This document shows, piece after piece, positions 1 through 13,500 of a stretch of 64,000 bases of DNA. The notes beneath the pieces are model-generated. The model was given only the letters and a program-made list of their open reading frames with translations. It had not been told where the DNA came from and searched no databases. The DNA is from Vitellaria paradoxa. Taxonomy: Eukaryota > Streptophyta > Magnoliopsida > Ericales > Sapotaceae. Numbering within the stretch: the stretch's first letter is position 1; each line of letters begins with the position of its first letter. The DNA is taken from the NCBI GenBank assembly GCA_019916065.1, contig CM034239.1, forward strand, positions 47,629,812 through 47,693,811. The letters are read 5' to 3'. Position numbers and translations under genes: made by a program.

Positions 1-203
1 AGTACTTCAATATTGAACTGTTTTTTAGGCTTCCTTCGGTTGAGGTTTCTGTTTTCCAATGTCCCAACAAGAAAGGGAAAAGGAAAAATTAGAATCAAAA
101 TTAAATGTTTGTTTATTTTTCTAGTGCATGAACTGTTGCATGGGCTTGGCATTCTATTAGAATTGTTAATGATTGATGATTACAACTTTGACCCAGTATA
201 AAC

Positions 204-234
<31 letters not shown>

Positions 235-708
235 TAAATATATCTCACGATAAAACCAAAAAACATTAGATACGGACCTCCTTACATTAATATTTGCAAT
301 TTTGACACAATTTAGTCAACTAATATAGATATGAGACTGAAAACAAACATATTCCACACTAGAATAGATATTCCATACTTCTATTAAGATAAAATAACAC
401 TCATATAATAAATTAAAGTCATTTTAATTCCATAAAGAGAATATACTAGTTTTTGTTGATTCAATGCATTGACCATTTACTTCTTGCCTAAATTGTTTCA
501 CACCTACACTTTATGTATGTGCTTTGATATTGGTTGCTGTTATATACCTTGAAGTATTTTATTGTGTGCATCTTTGACCTCTACATTGATATGGAAAAAA
601 TGCTATGGAATTTCTCAAGCATGTCCCTAGCTAAGGGCTTTAGGATCTATTTGACATCCGTCGTTGTTTTTCTATTTATTCTAAGCATGCTTTATTTGAT
701 TCTTTCAG
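1..708. other. Stretch upstream of the first readable exon
   Basis: No exon could be placed here with confidence. The stretch is AT-rich and holds a composite homopolymer (11 C at 203-213 followed by about 18 A). The missing 5' part of the thioredoxin-fold gene, including the start codon and the expected transit peptide, either lies to the left of the window or is a short exon here that cannot be recognised without homologues. Confidence 0.4.
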
Positions 709-3700
709 GGAGGAGATCCATCTAAAGAACGCAACTATTTTTTGGAGGTAATATACGTCAAGAGTCATGTGACTTTTTTTTTATCATTTTCATGATATAC
801 ATTCATGCATAAATTAGTTGCAGCCATTCTGATAAATTAGTTGCAGTCATTCAATAATGTCCACACCTCTTTATGTCCGAAGACATTGTCTCTAACCTCC
901 AAATCACCTTGTATTTCCTTGCTCTGTTTTTTTGAGTCAGGACTTATAACAATTCTAACAGCATTGATAAGAATACCTCGTCTTCAATTCCTCAATAGTT
1001 CAATTGGACAGGGTAGGCTGTATGTATGCATATATGTATCTTTTCCTTTTCTTTAACCATGTGGATTAATGTGTAATGGTGTCTTTAAGTTCTCAAATTT
1101 CTCACTATCCTCTATGCTCGTGTACCTCTTGGTTGGTAATAGGTAGCAACGTCTTCCTTGTCTACCTTAGCAAGGTTCCCATGGGGATCAAGGTCACTAG
1201 CAGACAGCTTGGATGGCCAAGATATCAGTGCAGTAGATCCTCCAAAGCACTTGCAGCTCTTTGAGTTTGGTAAGCTTCTTCCTGATCATTAAGATAGCTA
1301 CCCCTATGTCCTCCCAATGCAGATGGAAAATATTTTTCTTTTCAATCTGCTTTTTGGTAATAAAATTGTCCTGAGGGGACACATTGTAACTGTAACGACA
1401 GGTTAGATATTACAGTGACATTAAAAACATATAAATTTCAGCTCTTGCAATGGACCTCACAATTCAAGAGTACTTCCGACCAACTTTTAGTTCCATAGTA
1501 TGGATAAATGATTAATGTTCCTTTTATGTTGGGAATAACTTATTATATAAGGGGATTGTCAACAGAGGCATGCCCCTTTTGCAGAAGGGTTCGAGAGGCC
1601 ATAACTGAGCTTGATCTTGCAGTAGAGGTAAGTGACAGATTAATACAATGACTTGTCTTCTCCTGTCATCAATTAACCATGTTATGCAAGTATCCATCTA
1701 CCTTAGTGATATTTCTTTTCAGCTGCAGTGCATAATACTAATTTGGCAACAAAACCCCTCAACATTGGATTTCTTTCAAATCCTTCATTTTCATGGACAT
1801 ATATTTTTTATATTTTTTTTGATAAATAAAGAATTTCATTGATAAATGGACATATATTTGATATATGCATAACTGTAAATTAATCAGTATAGATGTGATG
1901 TATGTGCAGATGTATCCTTGCCCAAAAGGTTCTATAAGACACAGGGACATGGTTAGAAGACTTGGTGGCAAAGAGCTGTATGTAATTTGTTGGTTGAATT
2001 AGTTTTGTAGATCAAATTATGTTCCTTTTGTTTTCCCTCCCTTGGTTTGAGATTAACTTCTTGAGTCCTTGGTTTGAAAAAAAAAAAATGACTCTGAGAG
2101 AGTTCCATATCATCCAACGTAGATTGATAGCAAATTTCATATCATTATTCATGATTCTATTGGTCATGGACAGTCATTCTATTTCATCCAACATAGATTG
2201 ATAGCAAATTTCATATCATCATTCATGATTCTATTGGTCATGGACAGTCATTCTATATCAAACATTGATTATCACATACATAATGAGCCCATTAACATTT
2301 GGCTTATCATTGATAATCTCTCTGTTAATGCATCTGTGTTATTTGTTGTAAATGCATTAAGAAAAATTTCCATTTTAATTGTATTGCTGTTTTCTTACCA
2401 CATCAGCCGCATCGTCTTAAGCATTTGAAATAGAGGTTCTCATGCAGGTTTCCTTTCCTTGTTGACCCAAATACTGGAATTTCAATGTATGAAAGCAGTA
2501 AGTAGTTAACTAAACTCCATTGTATATAAATGTAAAGATTCTTGCTTTCAACTATTATTGGCTTTATATGTGATGTTCTCATGTTCTTGGATTCTTTTGT
2601 TCTTCGCTCTTATCATCATTATCTGATCAGTCCCCATATAGAATTTGAAATTTTGAGAGCATGAACTGCAAGATTTTTACAATTTTTTTTTTTTTTTTTT
2701 GTTTTGGCACCAAATATACATTGAATGGGCACGGACTATACTGTTCAGTCTTTAACAGAAAAAATTCCTTCCGGATCTCTCTCTCTCTAGACTGGTTGAG
2801 GGAGCCTTGATGATCTCTTGATCTTGGCCACCAAACCACTGGATCCCCAGTGTCCCTGCTGAAGGATATGTCCGCTGAGAATCCTTGGACCTTGCTCCCT
2901 TGTCCAAGGATTAAGATTCCTTGCAGAAAGGCTCTTGCCATAGCTGGCTATTGGTGAATCCTCTTGCGGTAAAGAAACGCAGGAGTGATCCATGTCACAA
3001 GGTGTTCCACGGGAAAGTATTGATGGCTCCTGGGCCTCCTAGCTGCGGCCCAGGTACCTAGAATAGGCAACTTTTGAGATTTGTAATTGTGTTCAACCTG
3101 TATTCTGTTGCATGCTTCTCGAGTCTTGACCAATCTTTGAGTTGTATTTTCTGATAGGTGAGATTGTCAAATACTTATTCCAGCAATATTGTAAAGGAAG
3201 AAGCCCTTCAGTTGGTCTTCTGGAAAGGTATTGCATGATGAGAATTTCTTGTTTGTCATGGACAGAAGTTTGGACTACACATTTTTCCCTCTTTTTTTTT
3301 CACAATTTCTATTTTAATTCAATGATTGTGAGGAAGTTCATGCTTGCTCTAGGCTACTAGGATTGCAATTTTTTTTTTTTTTAATTTTATAAATCCAGAA
3401 ATTTCACCTTGAATCAAACTTTCACTAATCTAAAATCTTGTAGATAGTTATTTAATAGGTTTCTATATGAGGTGGGTGAATACAAATTGGTAGGTGGCTG
3501 AGGAAACCAGGCTCCCAGCTTTGTTGCCCTTGTATAGAACTTTTTAGGAGCCTAGTGTAGTCTTAAGTTTCTGTCTTCTCTAACAATTTTAGATTGTGAG
3601 GTTATTCTTGCATTCCTGCTACGTCCTATCCTTTTCTTACTGGATTTTCAACTAGGAATGTGTTTGCTCTAATTGCAGCAACTGGATAACAAATATGAGC

Positions 3701-6545
3701 TCATTTGCTGTATCATGCAGGAATTTCTGGTCATTTTGTGTTTCAGATTTATTCTATGAATCATTAGATGGTACATTGTCGAGTGCTCAGGGGAGAAAAA
3801 TTAAATGCTCTAGGAGATTCTTGCAAAGTGTTGCTTTTTGATATTTGAGGACCAAAATGGATAATTAGTGGTGTGATAGAATTAGATGACAAACTATATG
3901 AAAACGAGCAATATTAGGGTCTCTATGTAATAAAATTTAATTGATTCGCATCAATTTTTTACCTCTTTCAAAAGTTAACAATGATGATGATGATGTTGTT
4001 ACTGTAATTGTTGAAATGGCAGCTGAAAAGCATTTAGATATTAAAATTGATAAAATTTTCTTTCCAGGTATACTTGCCTTTGAATGATATATATTTTAGT
4101 TTTGATTTGGTTTTTGTTTGTAGCCATGTTGTCTTCTTTCAAATCAATTTTCTACTAATTATTCCTCTTTCATCACACAGCACACTGTTCACAGGATGGA
4201 TGCCTACTATTCTTCGAGCAGGTAGAGGAATGACATTATGGGAAAAGGCCAGAACAGAGCTGCCATCCAAGAAGTTGGAACTTTTCTCCTATGAAAATAA
4301 TCCAGTAAGACAATGAAAATGGATTATTTATGTGGGTGAATTATTCTCTTTTATTATTTTTTTTTATTATTTTTCATTTTTCTACTCTTCCAGATTGAAA
4401 ATTATTCAATGTAAGGAAAGGTACAATAAGTTCACCAAGAATTGTTGAAATGAGAAATGTAAAGCTCAACAAAGCCTTAGAACCAAACCATCTTAAACGA
4501 CCTTCCCTTAAATATAGTTCTATCATTTGGGTTCCCCACAAATGTCTTAAGCCTGCCCTTATGAATCTGTGCAGTTTCATTAATCACCTAGATATCATAG
4601 TACAGTTCAAATTGAATTAGATTTCAAATATATTTATTTATGAATTAAATTTTAAAGAACTGTCGTCTATGTTCTATGATTGTAATTAGCTTGCTAAAAA
4701 CATCAAAAAGTAGAGCTGATGCTGTTGGGACCTCCTTGCATCATTTTAAAATTTTCAGGCTTAGGAAGCTGTCCAAATCTGCTACAGTTTAGTTTCTGGT
4801 CTCACATAAAAACATTTTCTCTATAAAAAAAATTCAGGATTTATTTTTTTGATGAATCACCAAGGAATAAATATATTAGTCACCTATTATTACAGTGGAC
4901 TGGCATAAGCAGAGGAGTGCCTATGGTGTGTGTTGTGATCAACACATGATGAAATTAAAAGAAAACTTATATAAGGTGGCCAGAAGATTGGCGTTGCCAG
5001 ATGATATAAAAATTATGACCATCTCATTCAAACCCGCCAGAAGCTTTCACCCACCACAGTTTTGAAGAGATTCAGACTAAGGTAAGTTGAACATGTTGTA
5101 AATTTTGTGGTTCAGTGGATAAGAATAGTGGTTCATCTAGTTTCTAGTATCCATTCAAGGGATGGCTTATGCGGTATTTATCCGTTCCTAGGCCAATATA
5201 ACTAGAAAAGGGGAACTGGATACCTATTAGGGGAATCCTTGTTTTGAAGCTATTGGACTATAGAAACTTATCCTCATTATGGATAGTAGTGATCCTATTT
5301 GACTTTGATCCGATTGAAATGGGTGAGCCATTGTATATAGGGGATCAACCCCTCTTAGAGAATCAGACCGTCATTCATCAATAGAAGTATCAATGTTACC
5401 TCTCCACCTTTTCTTTTTAGATTTACCTATTCTTCACTTGGTTGTTTTTTGAATCTGTTGGTGCTTTGTCGTATCTATTACCCCTATAAAATAAAAAATA
5501 AAAAAAGGAGCCCATATTATCATGTTTGAACACGCATAGATAAAGAAAATCAACTAAAAATTGTTTAGCTCATGTACAGCTATACAAATAACTGCATACA
5601 TAAAAAAAGAGTGGCATTAGACGTACTAGAGTAATAATAGGGAAAAGGAAGACCAAAGTTGTTATCGTTTATGGCTATGGTTCTTGCTCAGGGGAATGGG
5701 AAAATAAAATTGAGGTTGCTAGCCAACTTCAAATCGTTGGGACAAGGTTCTGATGGTGAGTTGAGTTTGAAATCCCAGTTTAAGTCATATTTCAAAAAGA
5801 AAAAGAAAAAGAGTGTCTGTCTTAAAGGGGGAAAAAATTGTCTGGTTATGGTCAAAATTGTTGTGCACCACAACACGTAAGTACTTTTAGTGCAATTTTG
5901 TGTTGTATCTTTTTATCTTTTCTCACAATATTCTCTCTTCAGTATGCTCGGATTGTGCGTGAAGCACTTTGTGAATTGGAGCTTCCTTACATCCTTCAAA
6001 CTGTAGGAGAGGGATCTCGACGAACCAATTTACTACTTGAGGCATCTGGATCGAAAGAGGTCAGTCCTTGATAAAATTCCCGAAAGGGATAAGATCCTTG
6101 CCATGTTGTTCTGGTTCAACTTTCAAACAAAATATAACAATAACAAGCAATTCCTTGGGTGTTTAAACTTGAAATACTGCAGTTTGTGCCTACCATTGTG
6201 TGTGAAATTCTGGAGTACCTCTAGTTTTGTGACACATTTGTCACAAAGCAACTGGAGGAAGGATATAACCTTGTCTGTGGACTACTCTAAGATAAGCTTC
6301 TGAAAAATAGAAAGAAAAGTGGTAGATGTGTAAATGGTAGTAAGCGAAAATGCATTGCAACCTAAAGAATGTTGTGCTTAATTTCATGCCTGTCCATTGA
6401 AAATTTCAAGCCACTGGTCAGAAAAGTCAATTCCTTTATCTTGCAGGTGCCTTACATTATTGATCCCAACACTGGCACGCAAATTGGTGATTACAAGAAG
6501 ATTTTATCTTATTTGTTTCAGACGTATTCCGTGGCCGGTGCATAG
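709..6545 (+). CDS. Tandem thioredoxin/GST-N-fold protein, 5' end missing
   Basis: Ten exons join in frame: 709-747, 937-1012, 1171-1269, 1566-1627, 1910-1977, 2448-2497, 3158-3227, 4181-4304, 5943-6059 and 6447-6545 (TAG stop). They give about 267 C-terminal residues. All junctions are GT-AG; the acceptor at 936 was preferred over the one at 940 because only it keeps phase with the first exon. The product has two similar thioredoxin/GST-N-like repeats. The first carries a CPFC active-site-like motif followed by RRVREAITELDL and ends FPFLVDPNTG...EIVKYLFQQY. The second begins LFSYENNPYARIVREALCELEL, lacks the cysteine pair, and ends VPYIIDPNTG...YLFQTY. Plant homologues (At4g10000 and At5g03880 type, from memory) are about 330-340 aa and predicted to be plastidic, so an N-terminal transit region is missing here. 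Substrate and function are unknown. A redox or glutathione-binding role is inferred from the fold only. The first two exons are the least certain. Confidence 0.82.
2111..2258. repeat. 74-bp tandem duplication in an intron
   Basis: Two near-identical 74-bp units (2111-2184 and 2185-2258) each contain GATTGATAGCAAATTTCAT and TTGGTCATGGACAGTCATTC. They differ by only a few bases, so the duplication is fairly recent. It lies in the intron between exons 1910-1977 and 2448-2497 of the thioredoxin-fold gene and does not affect coding. Confidence 0.9.
2682..3070 (-). mobile_element. Possible retroposed insertion with poly(A) tail
   Basis: A run of about 19 T at 2682-2700 borders a block of some 370 bp that is clearly more GC-rich than the AT-rich intron around it. 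Read on the minus strand it would be a sequence ending in a poly(A) tail, as in retroposed copies. One minus-strand frame is open for 104 codons, but I do not recognise the product. Possible target duplications (AGATTT-like on both sides) are imperfect. It could instead be a fragment of an older element. Confidence 0.35.
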
Positions 6546-7546
6546 TTGCAACATCCATATTAGTACTCTCAACAGTTGGAAGACATCCAAAATGTTGACA
6601 TCAATGATGCTATACCTGATGACCGCATTATTGCCTCGTTACTTAAAATTACGTTATCGTATTATGATTTTTTCCTGATTATCTGTAAATTATTTTCATA
6701 TTTCTTATCCCTTAAAAACGAAATATATATTTTTTAAGTATTTGTAAAATACTGTTAGTCAGAAATACGTTACCCTTTTTTTTTTTTACTATGACCGGTC
6801 TAATTGTAAACTTTTTTTTTTTTTTTTTGTATTTGTGATGTAAGCAACATATATATTTTTTATATATGTTCTTTGCCAAGGCCCAAATGCTACTGGGTGT
6901 GAATCAATTCTGAGCCCACAGGTGGCCTGCGGACTCAAATGTTATTAGCGTGATGATAAAAGTTATGAATTCAAATTTATTTGATCAAGTTAAAAAAATG
7001 AAGACAATAAATAAATAAATAAATACATAATATGTTTTACTTGGTCGACCATACAAATAAACAAATAATCTGATTTGGTTAATCAATTTTCTTTTCGCTT
7101 TAAAAATTCATATTCTGTGCATATCCAAGCATTTTCAGTTAGATCTAGTACATTTTAGTATACGTATGGAGTAATAAAAATTTACCATAAAAGTTAAGAG
7201 TTTTATGAAAATTTATAGCGAATTATAGAGCTCCAAACGGAGCCTAATTGTCTTGGGTCTATAATCTTCCATGAATCAAAAAGTTACCAAGCAAAAATAT
7301 GAATTCAATGCGAATACTATGATTTAAAACTTACATCATTTGAGCCAATTCTAAAATAAGCTAATCATTTAACATGTTAATTAAATTTTAGGATATTTGA
7401 AAAGAGACACGAATCCAAACCCAGCCCAACTGCCACCCTTGCCGGACGAGCTTGCAACAAATGGAGGGAAAAAGACGGACATCAGCTTTGTTTAATTAGA
7501 ATTCCTTCCCTTTCCCCTGTTGCAACCTAGGGTGCTCCTATATAAT
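6546..7546. other. Intergenic stretch between convergent gene ends
   Basis: This holds the 3' untranslated regions of two genes that converge (the thioredoxin-fold gene and QTRT2). It is AT-rich with T-runs. Around 7230-7250 it contains AGCTCCAAACGGAGCC, the same terminus as the MITE-like element ending near 26790, so a degraded copy of that family probably ends here. No open coding structure is visible. Confidence 0.5.
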
Positions 7547-10500
7547 TTAAGCAGCAAGAGACGAAGCTGCAAACATATAATCACGCCTATTTTCAATGAA
7601 CTGCCGCCGAAATTGTTCAAACTTCCCTTCCTTGATTGCTTCTCTAATTGCGCGAAAGAACCCAAGGTAATGGTGGGTGTTGTGTCTGAAACACGAAACA
7701 TACAGATATATTAGACACACAAGAAAACTAAACAGACAAACAAAATATAGGGTGCACAGAAACGAGTACATCTCTAGCAGAATCTGCGCTAACATCTCAT
7801 GAACATTGAGCAGGTGATTTATGTACGCTTTTGTATGATTCTGACACGCGTAACAGCTACAGCCATCGACAATAGGCGACAAGTCTTTCCTGTTCACACG
7901 AAAAATAAGAAGCAGAACCAAATCTGATAAACTAAATGATGGACAAGAAGAAACCAGCCGATAAACTAAATGATGGACAAGAAGAAACCAGCAGAATTTG
8001 CAAGTTAACATATATATAGACGATTTATGCATTGATTGGATAGCAAATCATACAAAGAAAACTATTGGAAACAGAAAAGGAAAGAAAAAGAGAGAGGAGT
8101 GAAATCAAAATACAAACCTGTTTTGTTGTGTTGGGAATACGACGAGGAAATCAGTAGATATTTATCAATAGATTTACTTTAACATTAATTTCGGTTTCCC
8201 TAGCAAAGATTTACCACACTAGCAAAAAGGTTCTAGATCTAGAACTTCAAATGGGTTTAAATATATGCACCTGCAATTGCTGAAATTTACTATATCAGAA
8301 TTACGGTAGCTTGACTATGCCTACAAATGTCTACAAAGACCTTTCAAGGAATGGAACGATTGAAGAAGACAACTTCGAAATAAGTTCCAAAACTGAAAAG
8401 ACTAAACTTGTCCTGCATAAATTAAAATCCGATATGAAGTTTTTTCAATCATCCAATCAAGTGTCAGTGGTGGACCTGGATGTCATGTCAACAAACCACA
8501 CAGATCAAATGTGGATAGAAAGAGCTCCTCATATACATCATGGTTGATAAGTTTTGGGTTTCTTACTGATCAATAACAATTCAAACGATGATATAAGAAC
8601 TTTTAACATTTCATGAAAATATCAAAGGATTTTCCAGAATTCACTGTAAAAAGTGGACAGAGTAAAGACTGGGAGCCTCCTTGCAGTCTCTGAGAAAAAT
8701 TTCATTTCAATTCAGGTTGCAATCAAAATTCCAAAAATTGAGAGATCATTACCCATAAACTGTTGCCTTCAGATTAATCTTTGATTGGTGCCTTCCTATA
8801 TCACCATTATTTGAGTCAGATATATTACCCTCAAATCTCTCCCATGGAAAGGTAAGTGCAAAGCCTCCAATTGTAAGATGGTAAATATACCTATAAAAAT
8901 TCACACACTGTTTCAATTTTAAGCAAGAAAGAGCAAACTCATAAAACAATCATTCTGTAAGTAGCTACATACGTGGAGTCAAAAAGATCAACTCCTGCAT
9001 CAATGCCTTGCAAGACCTCCTCTACAAAAATGACAAGACAAACAGAGTTGCCAAACAGAAGACAAAAACAAATCCCAAAATTTAACCAAAAATATTTTTA
9101 AGGATCAACAACATACAGTTTAGATAAAATTAACACCCTCAAACTAAAACAGAACATATTCCTCAGGCAAAATTGTCCATCCTCTAGAACTAAATGCAAT
9201 TTAGATGATTCAAATAAACGGATTGCAAGTCAAGCACCAATTTGAAACCACCACAACCGAACCAATTTACGAGATCAAACAATGGACTTCTCTGGGTGGT
9301 GATCTGCGAAACTGACAATAGAGCACAATGATTTTTTTTCAGTCCATGTCTAGAGATTGTTGCCATCACTATCCATCAGCATGATTTTGGGTGCTCAAAC
9401 ATATAAGCTTTGATAGGCTAATAGATGCATCACAGCACCAAGATATTCAAGAGCAAATAATTGAATAATATGGTTATCTTAAAGGTAAGGGGGGAGAGTC
9501 TACAGCGGGCAGATCCTCATATTTATAGTGGCTTCCACCTACTCCACTTGGATTAACATTGAATAGGATAATGGGAACAAATTTATAGAATCATATCCTT
9601 GTAAAACAAGGTTCCTCTGGGGTAAGGACAAGTTTCAAATCCCTTTTTTCCCAATTTGACTAGGCCCAGGTCAAGCCAATTCCAAATAAGTCCAAAGACT
9701 CCGAACACAAACACACACCTGTGTGAATCACTATCCTTAGCCACCAGCTACCTGACCTTAAGATCCCATGTTGCATGCTGAATTCACAAAATGTTCAGCC
9801 TAACTTAGTCCAAACATCTTCAATTTAATTAATGGCAGGTGGAAGCTTCCTACAGATCCAAACAAGATTTTCAACAAGAATGAACCTTAGCACTAGAGCA
9901 CACAACAAGTGTTCAGTAGCTTTAAGGCTATGTGGAGCAGAACATGGGTTCACTTGGTGGGACCAAATCCAAGTTAATGGCCTGTTCGTTATGGATCATC
10001 TGGTGTCCCAAATTTCGATGAATGTGCCTCATGTATAAGCCAAATGTATCTTCTTATGATGGCATGCTATGTGATGTCATCTGGTTACGTCAGCTGGTGG
10101 CATACTTTTTTTTTTTTTTTTTTGGTAATTAGCTGGTGGCATACTATCTACACATGAAAAATACGAACCACAACCAGAGTAACAATAGTACGCTGATACC
10201 TGGAAGTCCAAGGCCACAAATCTGCCGCGGCTTTTGCTGTGGTAGCTGATCCTGAGATCAATCAATAAACTATCAAGGGAAAAGATAGAATTTTTAACTC
10301 TTTTCATTGCCTAAATAGTTAAATTAACATAAAAATAATGATGCTAATCAAAATAAAAACTTAAACTAGCATAAACACAATGATGCATCAAAAATGAATT
10401 TGTATGAATTTGACACAGGCGACATGCATTCAATGGCCAATTCCATATCTTCATCTGAAATAACCTTCTGTACTCTGTCACCTTCAGTCACAGAATGATC

Positions 10501-13500
10501 TAATTTCATGATACAGATCATTTTGTTTGTCAAAAAACTCAAAATGAATTCATGTTGAACCCAAGCCTAGCATTCAATTTGTCACTCCCAGATTCACGTT
10601 GTACAAGATACGTGCATGGCTTTGACCACTAAACATCACGATAATATCCGATTCCACCATCCAACATATGAGACAATTGATGTTGGTAATCTAGTTTAAA
10701 ATTTTAGTGAACTTTTTCCTATTGTGGCTGCAAAACTATTATTATTAGCTCTTCCTGCCACATTCTTCAATCACGCAAAGCTTGAAACATCCTACATCCA
10801 TCTGAATGTTAAATAATTCAACATTTGGAGTAGCTTCTCTAAACTTTTTGAGAAAGGTGCAGTATTAATCATCAAGGACATTCCATGTAATAAACGCTAC
10901 TTTTCTGTTAAAAATGAAATGTAACAGAATCAGAAGACTGGATGGATAAAAGACAGCCATACTGTAACAGCACTAAGGAGAGGAGAGCGCTCATCCATGC
11001 TCTCTCCAAGCCCAAAGCCCCCAATCCAGTAACCTGCATACAACATTATATATTTAATTCCAGAATATATGGATGACAGAATGGATTCCAAATTAAAACC
11101 AGAATACCAATTCAAACATAAAAGTTATTGTTCAAAAATAGTAACACCAGTCCAACTGATAATTTTCTTGGTGAGACACAAGATGCAAAAATGTAGAAGT
11201 TTACTTGTCTGGACTTGCTCCAAACCACAGTCTCTGTCTTTTTTTTTTTTTTTTCAGGAGAATTTACAGAAGAAATATGGGTGACATTGAAAAATGGATG
11301 ATCTCAATACCTTTTTGATTCCTGAATTAAGTAGAACATTACCTGGATTTTTAGGAATGGCCAAATTGGATAACTTTTTGTGAGGAATGAAAGGACTCTG
11401 AATAATTCTGTATAAACAAACATGGGTAAATCCCATGAACTGATAAGACTTCGAAATGTAGAGAACTTCCATTCAATGTGATATCTATTTGAGAAATAGG
11501 GGATTAGGGTTGGAGATCAACACTGCTAAATCCCACGAACTAATAAGACTTGGCCACCTTTAACAAGCGTTCATGATTCTTGACTGGTTTGAACCAACCC
11601 GCCCCCCCACCCCCGCAAAAAAATAAATAAATTAATAAAATAAAATAATAATAATAAAATAATAATAATAATAATAATAATAGACGAATAGTTGAGTTAG
11701 TAGCCATAGTTAAAGTGTGAAACTCTAAATACCTTTATTTCCACGTTATAATTGCAATATTACAATAACTATTGTCAGAATGTTCACAGATATTGATAAA
11801 TCCACATGGTCCCAACTAATGATAGAGGAAAAAAATGCATCTAAAAAACCCCAATGAAAATGAGTTGTTACCATTCCCTCAAGATAAAGAAGAAAGCTAT
11901 TCATTAAGGCCGCCATTAAATTGGAAATGGGTCTCTTATTTCGTATACAAGATATTAAAAATAATGGCAAAGCAGTATAGACCTGATACATTGCGCTTTG
12001 CTACTTCCTGAGCACAGCATTGGCGTTCTCCCACACTAGATCCTCCAACAATGGCTCCAAATATAGCTCCACCTGTCTACATTTAGTGATTAATACGTGG
12101 ACAATATTAACAAATCAAAATTACATATTACACTCTACATAATTTAATTTTTCGTTTTTTGTAAACATAAAATAGAAGTATTCAAAAGATTTGTACTCAT
12201 AACTTTGAAAAGAGGAACCCAAACCACAAAATCAATCATATTCTTTTAATATGATAAAAATATTTTATAAATTAATTTTGGACTACAGGGGTGGAATGGT
12301 GCATTTGATATATATATATATTTTTTTCTCTTTTTAGTTTTGGCCTGATTCCTGGTTGGGGTGTCAAGACAGTCCTTTGCTGGTTAATGTGTAGTGCAAG
12401 CCCGCCATGGCCTACCTAATGTCCACGCTGATTCATCCCCAACTCTACCTCCCCTTCTTGAACTTCCACCACAAAAGTCAACTGCACGCAGCTTTTATCT
12501 TAAGTTTCATAAAATTGTCCATGAACTATCTATCTTCTAGTGAACCATAATTTCATCTCTACACTGCAAGAATGTATTCTTCCAGAATATGGATATGAAA
12601 TAATGAAACTGGTTATATCCATGGTATCTATATATTTTTTTTTTATATATTTTTTTAAAATTATATCCACTGGCAAGAGAAACACAAACATGCAATCTTT
12701 ACCGAGTTTAACGCAATGCAATCATCAAGCCATCTCACAGTTCGGTCCACGGAGGTTTTGTTCCTCTTCTCGGAAACCCACGCAGGCACTTCATCAGCTA
12801 ACGTGGCCCAAAAATTTGGCTTCATAGAAGAAATCATTTCCATATACTCTAAAGGTTTTACCTGTAGGAATACGAAATTTTGGAACAAGCAAAGCAAATT
12901 ATTCCAACAGAAAAGTAACTAAGCCAAAGTTAATATAATCAAAGAAAATTTACTAGAATTACCAAGCGACGACCACAAGGGGTTTCAAAAGATGCTCCAG
13001 CCTTGTTGGTGCTATCACATTCTGGAAGACATAAAATAGAATCCCTTGGCACAGCTGAAAATCCATATTCATGCAAACCAAGCATCTGGTGCAGCCCTCC
13101 AATCTTTGAAATTGTTTTAGGTGTAAGGCCATCTAAGCTGCAGAATCAAACAGTGAGACAATGGTGATCTGATCAACAATAAACTAAAAATTTCAAGCTA
13201 CAAAAATCTATGGCTAGCTTTTTTTTTTTTTTTTTTTAATTAGGGGAACTACATGGTGGGATTCCGTATCAAGTAATTAAACGAGGAGTCCAGCCCTTGA
13301 AAACAGAAAACAAAGTAAATAACTACCAAGAATTAAAATTTTATTTCAGTAGGTTCTTTCAGAAAGCACGTAAACAGAAATATTTTAGAACATTTCAGAA
13401 AAGGTTTGTGAACATTTTGAAAGCAACATAGAAATATTAAAATGCATGGGTATTTTTAAGTATAGATTGAAATATGTCAAAATGGTCAGAAGCTTAATAA

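Noticed and set aside
937..941. Alternative acceptor at 940 for the second exon of the thioredoxin-fold gene
   Set aside because: It leaves the reading frame out of phase with exon 709-747, whereas the acceptor at 936 joins it in phase.
2627..2993. Minus-strand 104-codon frame
   Set aside because: It ends in a lysine run made by a poly(A) tract and matches no family I know, so it is treated as part of a retroposed block and not a gene.
5090..5430. Possible solo LTR (TTGTATATAGGGGATCAACC and ATCAATAGAAGTATCAATG resemble a copia LTR end)
   Set aside because: No second end, TG/CA pair or target duplication could be fixed, so it is not listed as a feature.
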